64,000 nucleotides of DNA from Burkholderia multivorans ATCC BAA-247 (lineage in GTDB: Bacteria; Pseudomonadota; Gammaproteobacteria; Burkholderiales; Burkholderiaceae). The translations under genes were made by a program, and so were the position numbers. The stretch is taken from assembly GCF_000959525.1 (NCBI RefSeq), contig NZ_CP009832.1, forward strand, positions 3,038,001 through 3,102,000, in the 5' to 3' direction. The notes beneath the pieces are model-generated. The model was not told where the DNA came from. It searched no databases and was given only the letters and a program-made list of their open reading frames with translations. Of this stretch, positions 49,019-57,284 are shown piece after piece. The first letter of the stretch is position 1; every line of letters begins with the position of its first letter.

Positions 49019-49762
49019 TCAGTGCATGTGCTGGCCGCCGTTGATGGCGATGTTCGACCCCGTCACGAAGCCCGCTTCCTCCGAGCACAGATACGCGACC
49101 AGCGCCGCGACTTCCTCGGGCTTGCCGAGGCGCCCGGCCGGAATCTGCGGGAGGACCTTCGTGTCGAGGATGTCCTGCGGAATCGCCATCACCATCTTCG
49201 TCGCGAGATAGCCGGGCGAGACCGTGTTGACGGTCACGCCCTTGCGCGCGACTTCGAGCGCGAGCGACTTCGTGAAGCCGTGCATGCCGGCCTTCGCGGC
49301 CGCATAGTTGGTCTGGCCGACCGATCCCTTCGAACCGTTGACCGACGAGATGTTGACGATGCGTCCCCAGCCGCGCTCGATCATCCCTTCGCAGATCGGC
49401 TTCGTCATGTTGAACACCGAGTCGAGGTTCGTGCGGATCACTGCGTCCCAGTTGACCTTGTCGAGCTTGCGCAGCGTCATGTCGCGCGTGATGCCCGCGT
49501 TGTTCACCAGGATGTCGATCGGGCCGACGTCGCGCACGATCTTCTCGACGCACTGCTGGCACGAGTCGTGATCGGCCACGTCGACGGGATAAGCGTCGAA
49601 CTCGCGGCCGGCCGCCTGCATTTCGGTCAGCCAGCGATCCGCGCCCGTGTTGTTCGGCGAATACGTGACGACAACCCGGTGGCCCGCTTCGTGCAACCTG
49701 ATGCTGATCGCCTCGCCGAGACCGCCCATCCCACCTGTCACAACTGCAATTCGCTTAGTCAT
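49019..49762 (-). CDS. phaB: Acetoacetyl-CoA reductase PhaB
   Basis: A 247-residue short-chain dehydrogenase. VVTGGMGGLGEAIS at residues 6-19 binds NADPH, NNAGITRDMTL near 89 and the catalytic Ser-Tyr-Lys in NISSVNGSKGSVGQ and TNYAAAKAG near 138-157 are typical of PhaB. The terminal GSNIAINGGQHMH is the same as in known PhaB enzymes. It reduces acetoacetyl-CoA to (R)-3-hydroxybutyryl-CoA for PHB. It follows phaA by 217 bp. No phaC synthase gene is in the window. Confidence 0.95.
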   Translation of the reverse strand: MTKRIAVVTGGMGGLGEAISIRLHEAGHRVVVTYSPNNTGADRWLTEMQAAGREFDAYPVDVADHDSCQQCVEKIVRDVGPIDILVNNAGITRDMTLRKLDKVNWDAVIRTNLDSVFNMTKPICEGMIERGWGRIVNISSVNGSKGSVGQTNYAAAKAGMHGFTKSLALEVARKGVTVNTVSPGYLATKMVMAIPQDILDTKVLPQIPAGRLGKPEEVAALVAYLCSEEAGFVTGSNIAINGGQHMH

Positions 49763-49979
49763 CCTATTATTCACCAACAAAAAAAGTAATCGATGAGGCG
49801 GGACCGCGACGTGGCACACGCCGCCGCCCGCCGCCTCGGCTCGCCGCCGCCCGATGATCGGGCGACGTGCGCGCCGGAACGCGCGCCTGTTTTTCTGTAT
49901 TGGTCAGACGCGCAAAGCCGTTGCCTGCATTCGCGACGCGCTACCGCGCCTCGCACGCAAGACGGCGCCTGGTCTCCTG

Positions 49980-51161
49980 CTAATCTCGTTCGACCGCCAG
50001 CGCGACGCCCATCCCGCCGCCGATGCAGAGCGACGCGAGCCCGCGCTTCGCATCGCGCTTGACCATCTCGTGCAGCAGCGTCACCAGGATCCGGCAGCCC
50101 GACGCGCCGATCGGGTGACCGATCGCGATCGCCCCGCCGTTCACGTTCACCTTCGACGTGTCCCAGCCCATCTGCTTGTGCACGGCCAGCGCCTGCGCCG
50201 CAAACGCCTCGTTGATCTCCATCAGGTCCAGATCGCCCGGCGTCCAGCCCGCGCGCTCCAGGCATCGGCGCGATGCCGGCACCGGGCCCATCCCCATCAC
50301 GCTCGGATCCACGCCCGCGTTCGCATACGCCTTGATCCGCGCGAGCGGCGTCAGACCCAGCGCCTGGGCCTTCTGCGCCGACATCACGAGCACCGCCGCC
50401 GCGCCGTCGTTGATGCCCGACGCGTTGGCCGCCGTCACCGTACCGTCCTTCGCGAACGCCGGCTTCAGCCCCGCGAGCGACTCCGCCGTCACGCCGTGAC
50501 GCACGAACTCGTCGGTCGCGAACTGCAGCGGCTCGCCCTTGCGCTGCGGAATCGACACCGGCACGATCTCGTCATTGAAGCGCCCCGCCTTCTGCGCCGC
50601 TTCGGCCTTGTTCTGCGACAGCGCCGCGAACGCATCCTGCTCTTCGCGCGTGATGCCGTATTCCTTCGCGACGTTCTCCGCCGTGATGCCCATGTGGTAC
50701 TGGTTGTACACGTCCCACAGGCCGTCGACGATCATCGTGTCGACCAGCTTCGCGTCGCCCATCCGGAACCCGTCGCGCGAGCCCGGCAGCACGTGCGGCG
50801 CCGCGCTCATGTTCTCCTGCCCGCCCGCCACGACGATCTCCGCGTCGCCCGCGATGATCGCGTTCGCGGCCAGCATCACGGCCTTCAGCCCCGAGCCGCA
50901 CACCTTGTTGATCGTCATCCCCGGCACCGCGCTCGGCAGTCCGGCCTTGATCAGCGACTGGCGCGCCGGGTTCTGGCCCGAACCCGCCGTCAGCACCTGT
51001 CCCATGATCACTTCGCTGACCTGCTCCGGCTTCACGCCCGCGCGCTCCAGCACCGCACGAATCACCGTCGCGCCCAGTTCGGGCGCCGCCACCTTCGCCA
51101 GCGAGCCGCCGAATTTGCCGACCGCGGTCCGCGCGGCCGATACGATCACTACGTCGGTCAT
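49980..51161 (-). CDS. phaA: Acetyl-CoA acetyltransferase PhaA
   Basis: A 393-residue biosynthetic thiolase, the exact usual length. The nucleophile Cys is in [11 protein letters not shown] near residue 88, the His in [14 protein letters not shown] near 348, and the second Cys in [11 protein letters not shown] near 378. It condenses two acetyl-CoA for PHB synthesis. It begins [15 protein letters not shown]. It sits between the phasin (271 bp upstream) and phaB. The codon choice looks slightly different from the beta-oxidation thiolase, with more CGC/GCC third-position C. Confidence 0.95.
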   Translation of the reverse strand: MTDVVIVSAARTAVGKFGGSLAKVAAPELGATVIRAVLERAGVKPEQVSEVIMGQVLTAGSGQNPARQSLIKAGLPSAVPGMTINKVCGSGLKAVMLAANAIIAGDAEIVVAGGQENMSAAPHVLPGSRDGFRMGDAKLVDTMIVDGLWDVYNQYHMGITAENVAKEYGITREEQDAFAALSQNKAEAAQKAGRFNDEIVPVSIPQRKGEPLQFATDEFVRHGVTAESLAGLKPAFAKDGTVTAANASGINDGAAAVLVMSAQKAQALGLTPLARIKAYANAGVDPSVMGMGPVPASRRCLERAGWTPGDLDLMEINEAFAAQALAVHKQMGWDTSKVNVNGGAIAIGHPIGASGCRILVTLLHEMVKRDAKRGLASLCIGGGMGVALAVERD

Positions 51162-51432
51162 GTTCAATCCCTGCATCAAATCGTTTGGTCCGGCGCCGGC
51201 ACGAGCGATCGGCAAACGATGCAAACTGCACACGCTCGCCGCCTCGCGTCGCGATACGCCACGTACGGATGCGCGCCGACACACCGCAGCGCCAGCGCGC
51301 GCGATTCCCCGCACGGTCGCGCCGTGCGCCAGCGTCATCGAGGCAGCCGGAACGGTTCGCACCCGCGTGGCACACGCGGGGGCAATCGTCCGGCGCCGTT
51401 TCGGTCACGTCGCGCGAACGCGCGACGCGGGC

Positions 51433-52026
51433 TCAGGCCGCCGTTTCGCGCCCGGCCGCTTCCTTGCGAGCGGTCGCGGCAACCTGCTTGCCGGTGCGGG
51501 CGGCCGTCTCGGCAGCCGTCTCGCCAGCCGTCTCGAAGCTGCTCTGTGCGGCCTCCATCGCCTGCCCGGCGGCGGCGCGCACCGACTCCGCAGCTGCGCT
51601 CGCCGCGGACAGCGCCGAATTCAGCACGGCCACGACCGGTGCCGAACCGGCCGGTGCATGCTTGGTCAGCTCGCCGATCACATCCTTCATCCGAAGGTCG
51701 GCCTGTTCGTATTGTTCATGTGCGACCTTCGTCCATTCGACCTGCGTCGACACGGCGATGTCGAACAGATGGCGGCCGTACGCGACCGCCTTGCCGGCCG
51801 CTTCCTGCGGCGCGGCGACGCGCTGCGCGAAACCCGCGATCGGGTTCGTCGTGTTGAGCGCGTCCTTCAGCTTGTCCTCGTATTCCGCAAGCGCCGTCTT
51901 GGTCGCCTGCAGATTCAGTTCGACGACGGCCTCGAAACCGCGGATCGCCGGGCGGGCAATCGCAAACCAGGCGGCGACACCGGATTGATAATCGGCAACG
52001 AGTTTTTCGGGGGCAAATACAGACAT
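51433..52026 (-). CDS. phaP: Phasin family protein
   Basis: A 197-residue, mainly helical protein of the Phasin_2 type. APEKLVADYQSGVAAWFAIA at the start and AVVELNLQATKTALAEYEDKL near residue 35 (two parts of one amphipathic helix pair) fit the granule-coating fold. The C-terminus is an Ala/Glu/Thr-rich repeat (ETAGETAAETAARTGKQVA). Phasins coat PHB granules and limit their size. AGGAGC eight bases before the ATG supports the start. First of the phasin-phaA-phaB series, preceded by an AT-rich 457-bp gap and parA. Confidence 0.88.
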   Translation of the reverse strand: MSVFAPEKLVADYQSGVAAWFAIARPAIRGFEAVVELNLQATKTALAEYEDKLKDALNTTNPIAGFAQRVAAPQEAAGKAVAYGRHLFDIAVSTQVEWTKVAHEQYEQADLRMKDVIGELTKHAPAGSAPVVAVLNSALSAASAAAESVRAAAGQAMEAAQSSFETAGETAAETAARTGKQVAATARKEAAGRETAA

Positions 52027-52483
52027 CGGACACGCTCCTGTTGGCAATGCGAGAGGCGAGGAAAAGAAAATGGAAGCCAGATCGAGGTCCGGCTCCTTTA
52101 TTTAACCACCGCTGCTAATTGGGCACCGGAAGTTCGAGGAGGCATTCTAAATCGATTAATTGTCGATTAAGTGGCATTAATGATAGGTATAAACCCTTAT
52201 CCGCTCATCGAGATCCGTCGCCGCCGGCTTCCGGCTCCCGGCCTATGCCCGCGCCACTACGGGCCGACGCGCGCCGCCGTTACCTTTTTACTGGGTCAAT
52301 CGCATGAACATTCAGCAAGTCTTACCCCGTCATTATTTCCGCTATTAGAAACAAGTACAGCCATCGAGTGATGAAGCAGTCGCTTATGTAATCGTTTTTT
52401 CGGAATTTACATTGAAACCGTTTTCTCGTTTATTAATGAAAGTTTCAATGATCGGATCAAATGACAAATACTTGCCGGTTTAT
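52027..52483. other. AT-rich gap between parA and phasin, likely regulatory
   Basis: A 457-bp stretch markedly richer in A and T than anything nearby. It must hold the phasin promoter. TCGATTAA occurs twice exactly 11 bp apart (52152 and 52163), one helical turn, and GGCATT flanks the pair at 52141 and 52173, a layout that suits cooperative binding of a regulator such as PhaR. A long inverted repeat is listed separately. No open frame with a ribosome site is supported. Confidence 0.5.
52410..52450. repeat. Nine-base inverted repeat in the AT-rich gap
   Basis: CATTGAAAC (52410-52418) and GTTTCAATG (52442-52450) are perfect complements around a 23-bp AT-rich spacer. It ends 34 bp beyond the parA stop. 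It could be an RNA hairpin at the parA 3' end or a protein site; without a U-tract it is not a classic terminator. Confidence 0.55.
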
Positions 52484-53248
52484 TCAGCCGACTAATTCGC
52501 GGTGCAGCGCGCGAAATTCGTGCGCGAGCTTGTGAGTCGGTTCGAGATGGATGAGGGGAGTCGACTGCTGATGCGATTCACGGATTTTCACCGACGACGA
52601 CAGCCGCGACGCAAGCACCGGCAGCCCTTCTTCCACGAGCTCGTCGACGAGCCGCTGAGGCAGGCTCGCGCGCGGCTGGAACTGGTTGATGACGATCCCC
52701 TCCACTTCGAGCGCCGCGTTGTGGTCCTGCCGGATCTCCTTCACGTTCTCGAGCAGCGTATACAGCGCCCGGCGTGAAAAGTCGTCGCAGTCGAACGGAA
52801 TCAGGCAACGCTCGACCGCGATCAGCGCCGAGCGCGTGTAGAAGTTCAGCGCCGGCGGCGTGTCGATGTAGACGGCGTCGTACGCGTGCAGTTCGTTCAG
52901 CGCGTCGCGCAGCTTGTAGATCTTGTAGCGCGATTCGAGCTTGCCGTGCAGCGTGTCGAGATCGGGATGCGCCGGCATGACGTCGAGCTGCGCGAACGGC
53001 GTGGGATGGATGAACGACGCGACGTCGACCGGCCGGAAGCTGAACGTGAGCGCGGTGTCGAAGAAGTCCGCGACGCCCGGATGCGCGTCGGTCGCTCGTT
53101 CGCCGAGGAGGTAGCGTGTCGAATTCGCCTGCGCGTCGAGATCGACGACGAGCGTGCGCAGCCCTTCGCTTGCGCTGACTGCCGCGAGATTGCAGACGAT
53201 CGTCGACTTGCCCACCCCGCCCTTCTGGTTGAATACGACCCGCCGCAT
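52484..53248 (-). CDS. Orphan ParA-family ATPase
   Basis: 254 residues. The deviant Walker A KGGVGKST at residues 9-16 carries the signature lysine of ParA/MinD ATPases; VVDLDAQANSTRY near 38 and VYIDTPPALN near 126 are the other nucleotide motifs. The N-terminus has no DNA-binding domain, so this is the short chromosomal or cargo-positioning type. No ParB gene is near. It lies on the phasin strand 457 bp upstream of it. Candidate roles are positioning PHB granules or another cargo. The true start is clear from the conserved MRRVVFNQKGG. Confidence 0.87.
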   Translation of the reverse strand: MRRVVFNQKGGVGKSTIVCNLAAVSASEGLRTLVVDLDAQANSTRYLLGERATDAHPGVADFFDTALTFSFRPVDVASFIHPTPFAQLDVMPAHPDLDTLHGKLESRYKIYKLRDALNELHAYDAVYIDTPPALNFYTRSALIAVERCLIPFDCDDFSRRALYTLLENVKEIRQDHNAALEVEGIVINQFQPRASLPQRLVDELVEEGLPVLASRLSSSVKIRESHQQSTPLIHLEPTHKLAHEFRALHRELVG

Positions 53249-53323
53249 CGTGTCCCCTGTCGATCGAGCTATCGAAACGGACAGCATACGCACGCGATTA
53301 TGGCGATTGCGTGAACGCGGTGC

Positions 53324-53448
53324 GGGGTGCGGGGTGCGGGGTGCGGGGTGCGGGCTGCGGGCTGCGGGCTGCGGCTGCGGGCTGCGGGCTGCGGGCTGCG
53401 GGCTGCGGGGTGCGGGGTGCGGGGTGCGGGGTGCGGGGTGCGGGGTGC
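53324..53448. repeat. 18-unit heptamer tandem repeat upstream of parA
   Basis: Read on the plus strand: four GGGGTGC, three GGGCTGC, one six-base GGCTGC, four GGGCTGC, six GGGGTGC, giving 125 bp. The array is symmetric in type, with the C-variant in the middle. It starts 75 bp upstream of the parA start codon and ends about 120 bp before the aag 3' end. Because seven is not a multiple of three, any reading frame through it shifts with copy number. No coding use is supported. Confidence 0.9.
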
Positions 53449-53571
53449 GGCTGATGCCGCCGACGAGGCTGATGAACCCGGCGCCGGTCATGTTGCAATT
53501 TCCGATGTTATACGTGCGCGCTGCATGCGAGTCGCATCGCCGATGCGCGCGCATGCGCGCCGCGTGCCCAC

Positions 53572-54198
53572 CTACCGCTCGATCGCACGGGGCCCCGATA
53601 CGTACGGATTGCCCGGCACGCTCCATCGCCACGGCAGATCCGTGCCGACGCGGATACCGATGCGCGGGCCGCCTTTCGCGTGCGCCGGCGGTGCCGTGCC
53701 GTCGTCGACGATCGCGAAGCCGTCGCACGCGCGCACGAGGTCGGCGCCGTCCTGCGCACCGGCGATGCCCATCGCTTGAGTGAGCCGAGCCGGGCCGCGA
53801 CACAGGTCGCGATCGCGCATCTGCGGCGGACGCGCGGCGCGCATCCGCTCGATGCCGGACAGCGGTTCGAGCGCCCGGATCAGCACGCCGGTGCCGGCGC
53901 CGTCCGGGCCGCAGACGCAGTTGCAGCACCAGTGCATCCCGTACGTGAAATACACGTACATGTGCCCGGGCGGCCCGAACATCGTCGCGTTGCGCGGCGT
54001 CTTGCCGCGATAGGTATGCGCGGCCGGGTCGATCGCGCCGGCATAGGCTTCCACTTCGACGATCCGCCCTGCGCGACCGTCCGCGGACGCGAGAATCTTG
54101 TTCAGCAGCAGCGGCGCGACCGTCGGCGCGGCGCGATCGAAGAACGCACGCGACAGCAGGGTGCCGGGCCAGCCCGGCGTGCGCCTATTTCGCGTCAT
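53572..54198 (-). CDS. aag: 3-methyladenine DNA glycosylase (AAG/MPG type)
   Basis: 208 residues. GRIVEVEAYAG near residue 43 has the catalytic Glu, TPRNATMFGPPGHMYVYFTYG (conserved as RNATMFGPPGH and YVYFTYGMH) near 68-90 has the base-intercalating Tyr, and RDLCRGPARLTQAMGI near 127 is the last family motif. It removes alkylated purines in base excision repair. The start at 54198 gives TRNRRTPGWPGTLLSRAFF; earlier in-frame starts add no conserved sequence. Single gene, downstream of the microcin-like island on the same strand. Confidence 0.92.
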   Translation of the reverse strand: MTRNRRTPGWPGTLLSRAFFDRAAPTVAPLLLNKILASADGRAGRIVEVEAYAGAIDPAAHTYRGKTPRNATMFGPPGHMYVYFTYGMHWCCNCVCGPDGAGTGVLIRALEPLSGIERMRAARPPQMRDRDLCRGPARLTQAMGIAGAQDGADLVRACDGFAIVDDGTAPPAHAKGGPRIGIRVGTDLPWRWSVPGNPYVSGPRAIER

Positions 54199-54465
54199 GA
54201 GGCAACTCCGGTCGATAGCGGCAGCGCCGAGCGCCGCCATGCGAAGCATAAGACAGGCGTCGATCGACGTGGCGGCCCGTCGCGGCGGGCGTCATGTGCG
54301 GATCGATTCTGGAGAAAAGCATGTCGAGATGCGGGGCGATGAGGTCGGGCAGTGTGTCGGTCACGTTCCGGACAGGCCGGACAACGCTCGTGGGCCGTCG
54401 TCAGGCACCGCGATCGTATCACCCCTCGTGACGCGGAATCGGCATGCCGCGCACGTGCCGGCCGA

Positions 54466-54747
54466 CTATTGCTCTTCGCGTCGGGATCGGCGAATCAAGT
54501 GCCATTCCAAAAACGCGTTGTACGCGAAAAGAATCGCTGTCGTGAATGCCAGCCCTCCCGTCGTGAGCACGCCGGGCGCAACGACGCAGCTCAGTGCGGC
54601 TATCCCGACCGACATGGGCAGCGTTCTGCCGAAGGCGCCGAGCAGGATGGCAAACCATCCATCTCCATATTCAGTGCTGAATCTATCGGGATAGATGCCA
54701 TACCTCAGAAGCTTCACAAGCGGCCTTTGAGAACGACGAAAGCGCAT
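54466..54747 (-). CDS. Small two-helix membrane protein, possible immunity factor
   Basis: 93 residues, no family recognised. A basic N-terminus (RFRRSQRP) precedes YGIYPDRFSTEYGD. Then come two hydrophobic stretches (about 37-60 and 62-82) joined by a short Gly turn, and a charged tail (RRSRREEQ). Both ends should be cytoplasmic. GGAG five bases before the ATG supports the start. It follows the double-glycine peptide gene by 91 bp on the same strand. Microcin immunity proteins are often small two- or three-helix membrane proteins encoded next to the toxin, which is the basis for the suggestion. Confidence 0.6.
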   Translation of the reverse strand: MRFRRSQRPLVKLLRYGIYPDRFSTEYGDGWFAILLGAFGRTLPMSVGIAALSCVVAPGVLTTGGLAFTTAILFAYNAFLEWHLIRRSRREEQ

Positions 54748-54838
54748 GAGGGCTCCGGACGTCTGAATCCATTGCAAAATACCGGTGTGCGAGCGTACAA
54801 AATGCCCGCACACGGCAGAACGAAAAATTGCCGATCAG

Positions 54839-55018
54839 TCAGATCCAGGCTTGCCCGAGAAAGGCTCCTGCGCCGCTCAACAACGCAGATTGCGGCCCAC
54901 GGACCGCGCCGACCAGGGCTGCGCCTCCGACCGCAGCCCAATTGACGGGCGCTGGATTCGGCTGACAGGAAAGGGCACCGCCGACTTGTTGCAGTTCATT
55001 TCGATTGAGCTCACGCAT
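54839..55018 (-). CDS. Double-glycine-leader peptide, candidate class II microcin
   Basis: 59 residues. The leader MRELNRNELQQVGG (1-14) closely matches the double-glycine leaders of class II microcins, as I recall MRTLTLNELDSVSGG of colicin V and MRELDREELNCVGG of microcin N. Cleavage after Gly-Gly would leave a 45-residue, Ala/Gly-rich hydrophobic peptide with one Cys (ALSCQPNP...), two GxxxG motifs (GAVRG, GAFLG) and a C-terminal AWI. GGAG nine bases before ATG 55018 supports this start; an ATG at 55033 and a GTG at 55063 are in frame. No peptidase-ABC exporter is in the window. The surrounding DNA is less GC-rich than the genes on either side. Confidence 0.6.
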   Translation of the reverse strand: MRELNRNELQQVGGALSCQPNPAPVNWAAVGGAALVGAVRGPQSALLSGAGAFLGQAWI

Positions 55019-55294
55019 TGATTCGGTCTCCATAAAAAGTGAATTATTGTCGGCGGTCTCCACCTCGCATTCAGCGCCGACGGTTCACTCTATCTGCAAA
55101 TCCGCTGACAAAAAATATGGCTTTCCTCACGGTTACGAGGAAACTCCCTCGCCGCCCCCCAACCCAACGGAAATGACTCGAGACCGCACTGTGGCGGACT
55201 GTAAAGCGCGGCCTTCGAACTGGTCTCCCCCCGTCGACGACACGCCCCGACCGCCGCGACACGCTGCTGGCAGAAAGCTCGGAATCCCCGCCGC

Positions 55295-55325
55295 AAAAAG
55301 AAAAACCCCGCCAAAAGGCGGGGTT
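55295..55325 (-). terminator. Intrinsic terminator after ssb
   Basis: AACCCCGCC (55304-55312), an AAAA loop and GGCGGGGTT (55317-55325), with A-rich bases from 55295 that give a U-tract on the minus strand. It lies 28 bp past the ssb stop and insulates the microcin-like island from ssb. Confidence 0.88.
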
Positions 55326-55353
55326 GATCTTCACGGGTTCCGCGTGCGGGAAA

Positions 55354-55902
55354 TCAGAACGGAATATCGTCGTCCATCTCGTCGAAGCCGCCGCCAGCCG
55401 GCGCGCTCGGGCGGCTCTGGCCACCGCCGCCACCGCCACGCGCCGCGCCGCTTGCACGACCGCCACCGCCGCCGCGCTCCATCTGCTCGCCGCGACCGCC
55501 GCCGCCACCACCACCGTAGCCGCCGCCGTAACCGCCTTCGTCACCGCCACCGCCACCGCCCGAGCCGCCGCGGCCGCCGAGCATCTGCATCTGGTCGGCG
55601 ACGATTTCGGTCGAATAGCGATCCTGGCCGTCCTGGCCTTGCCACTTGCGCGTGCGGATCCGGCCTTCGATGTAGACCGACGAGCCCTTCTTCAGGTATT
55701 CGCTGACGATTTCGGCGAGACGGCCGAAGAACGCGACGCGATGCCACTCGGTCATTTCCTTGAACTCGCCGCTCGCCTTGTCCTTGTAGCGGTCGGTGGT
55801 CGCGAGACGGATGTTCGCAACCGCGTCGCCGCTCGGCAGGTAACGGACTTCAGGATCGGCGCCGAGATTGCCGACGAGGATGACCTTGTTGACGGATGCC
55901 AT
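55354..55902 (-). CDS. ssb: Single-stranded DNA-binding protein
   Basis: 182 residues. The OB-fold (1-112) opens [19 protein letters not shown] and includes [17 protein letters not shown]. The linker is a long Gly-rich run (GGSGGGGGG and [13 protein letters not shown] stretches) typical of Burkholderia SSB. The acidic tip DEMDDDIPF binds partner repair and replication proteins. GGAG eight bases upstream of the ATG supports the start. Gene order MFS-ssb, divergent from uvrA, is conserved in the genus as far as I recall. I see no LexA box. Confidence 0.96.
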   Translation of the reverse strand: MASVNKVILVGNLGADPEVRYLPSGDAVANIRLATTDRYKDKASGEFKEMTEWHRVAFFGRLAEIVSEYLKKGSSVYIEGRIRTRKWQGQDGQDRYSTEIVADQMQMLGGRGGSGGGGGGDEGGYGGGYGGGGGGGRGEQMERGGGGGRASGAARGGGGGGQSRPSAPAGGGFDEMDDDIPF

Positions 55903-56004
55903 GTGTTTCTCCAATAGATTCGATGCCGGGCCGCCCGCGGATCCAGTCGCGGGCGCCCGCCGGGCACGCCGGCAAGCACCGCCCGTGCCCGCCCGGATGA
56001 AGGA

Positions 56005-57192
56005 TCAGGCCTTGCGCGGCGGTGCTTTCATGCTGGCCGCGATTATAAGCCACGCCGCGACGAGCCCCGAGCACGCGTAGAAGACGGTGTCCGCGCCGCC
56101 GTGCTTCAGCAGCCAGCCGCCCGCGATGCCGCCGAGCGCGAGCCCGACCGACTGCGTGGTGTTGTACACGCCCGTGGCCGCGCCCTTGCGCGAACCGGGC
56201 GCGAGCTTCGACACGAGCGACGGCTGCGATGCTTCCAGGATGTTGAAACCCAGGAAGTACACGAACAGAATCGCCGCCACAATCAGGATGGTATGCGGCG
56301 CGCTGCCGAGCAGCAATTGGCCGATCAGGATAGCGACGATGCCGCCGAGCAGCACCGGTTTCATCTTGCCCCGCTTTTCGGCGACGATGATCGCCGGCAC
56401 CATCATCACGAACGCGAGCGCCATCACGGGCAGATAGACCTTCCAGTGCGACGCAACGGGCAGCCCGCCGTCGACGAGCAGGCGCGGTACGACGAGAAAC
56501 AGCGCCGTCTGCGTCGCATGCAGCACGAGCACGCCGAAGTTCAGACGCAGCAGCTCGACGTTGTGCAGCACCTCGGCGAACGGCGCGGGCACGTGCACGG
56601 GCTTCGCGGCGTCGGGCACGACCCACAGCACGACGCCGATCGCCAGAATCGACAGCACGCCGACGATCGCGAACAGCCCGCTCATGCCGACCCAGTGGAA
56701 CACGATCGGCGCGCCGACGATCGCGATCGCGAACGACACGCCGATCGAGCCGCCGACCATCGCCATCGCTTTCGTGCGGTTCTGCTCGGAGGTCAGATCG
56801 GCAATGAACGCGAGCACCGCCGACGACACGGCGCCCATCCCCTGAATCACGCGGCCGACGATGATCCACGTGATGTCGTGCGCGAACGCGGCGACGAAGC
56901 TGCCGAGCGCGAAGATCAGCAGCCCCGTCGCGATCACCGGCTTGCGGCCGAACCGGTCGGACGCCCATCCGTAGAAGATGTACAGCAGCGATTGCGTGAC
57001 GCCGTACGCGCCGAGCGCGATGCCGACGAGCACCACGTTGTCGCCGCCCGGAATCGTTTTCGCGTAGACCGAGAACACCGGCATGATCATGAACAGCCCG
57101 AGCATGCGCAGCGCAAAGATCGCCGCGAGCGACGTGGTCGCGCGCAGTTCGGGCGCACTCATGCGGGAAGACGTGGCGGACGGATTGGACAT
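56005..57192 (-). CDS. MFS transporter (12-helix)
   Basis: 395 residues with 12 predicted membrane helices. [16 protein letters not shown] near residue 75 is the MFS motif A, and [21 protein letters not shown] (motif B region, in two parts) lies near 112. The N-terminus [17 protein letters not shown] resembles the YajR/DHA1 branch of proton-driven exporters; the C-terminal YajR ferredoxin-like domain is missing. Substrate unknown. It precedes ssb by 102 bp and is divergent from uvrA. Confidence 0.87.
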   Translation of the reverse strand: MSNPSATSSRMSAPELRATTSLAAIFALRMLGLFMIMPVFSVYAKTIPGGDNVVLVGIALGAYGVTQSLLYIFYGWASDRFGRKPVIATGLLIFALGSFVAAFAHDITWIIVGRVIQGMGAVSSAVLAFIADLTSEQNRTKAMAMVGGSIGVSFAIAIVGAPIVFHWVGMSGLFAIVGVLSILAIGVVLWVVPDAAKPVHVPAPFAEVLHNVELLRLNFGVLVLHATQTALFLVVPRLLVDGGLPVASHWKVYLPVMALAFVMMVPAIIVAEKRGKMKPVLLGGIVAILIGQLLLGSAPHTILIVAAILFVYFLGFNILEASQPSLVSKLAPGSRKGAATGVYNTTQSVGLALGGIAGGWLLKHGGADTVFYACSGLVAAWLIIAASMKAPPRKA

Positions 57193-57284
57193 CTGAATGA
57201 ATTTCGAATGATCGGAGTGTCCGCCCGGCGGCAGGGGCGGAAAGATCAGGGCCGGGCAATCGGCGGGGCGCGATGCCGCGGCGT

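Noticed and set aside
49861-49905. Terminator with T-run between phaA and phaB
   Set aside because: The hairpin and T-run are oriented for the plus strand, where no gene ends; it cannot terminate the minus-strand PHB transcript.
53324-53448. CRISPR array
   Set aside because: Units are contiguous heptamers without spacers; this is a tandem repeat.
53249-53929. An N-terminal extension of ParA with a Pro-rich repeat (HPAPRTPHPAPRS type)
   Set aside because: It is the translation of the heptamer array; the conserved ParA N-terminus begins at 53248, and the repeat would shift frame with copy number.
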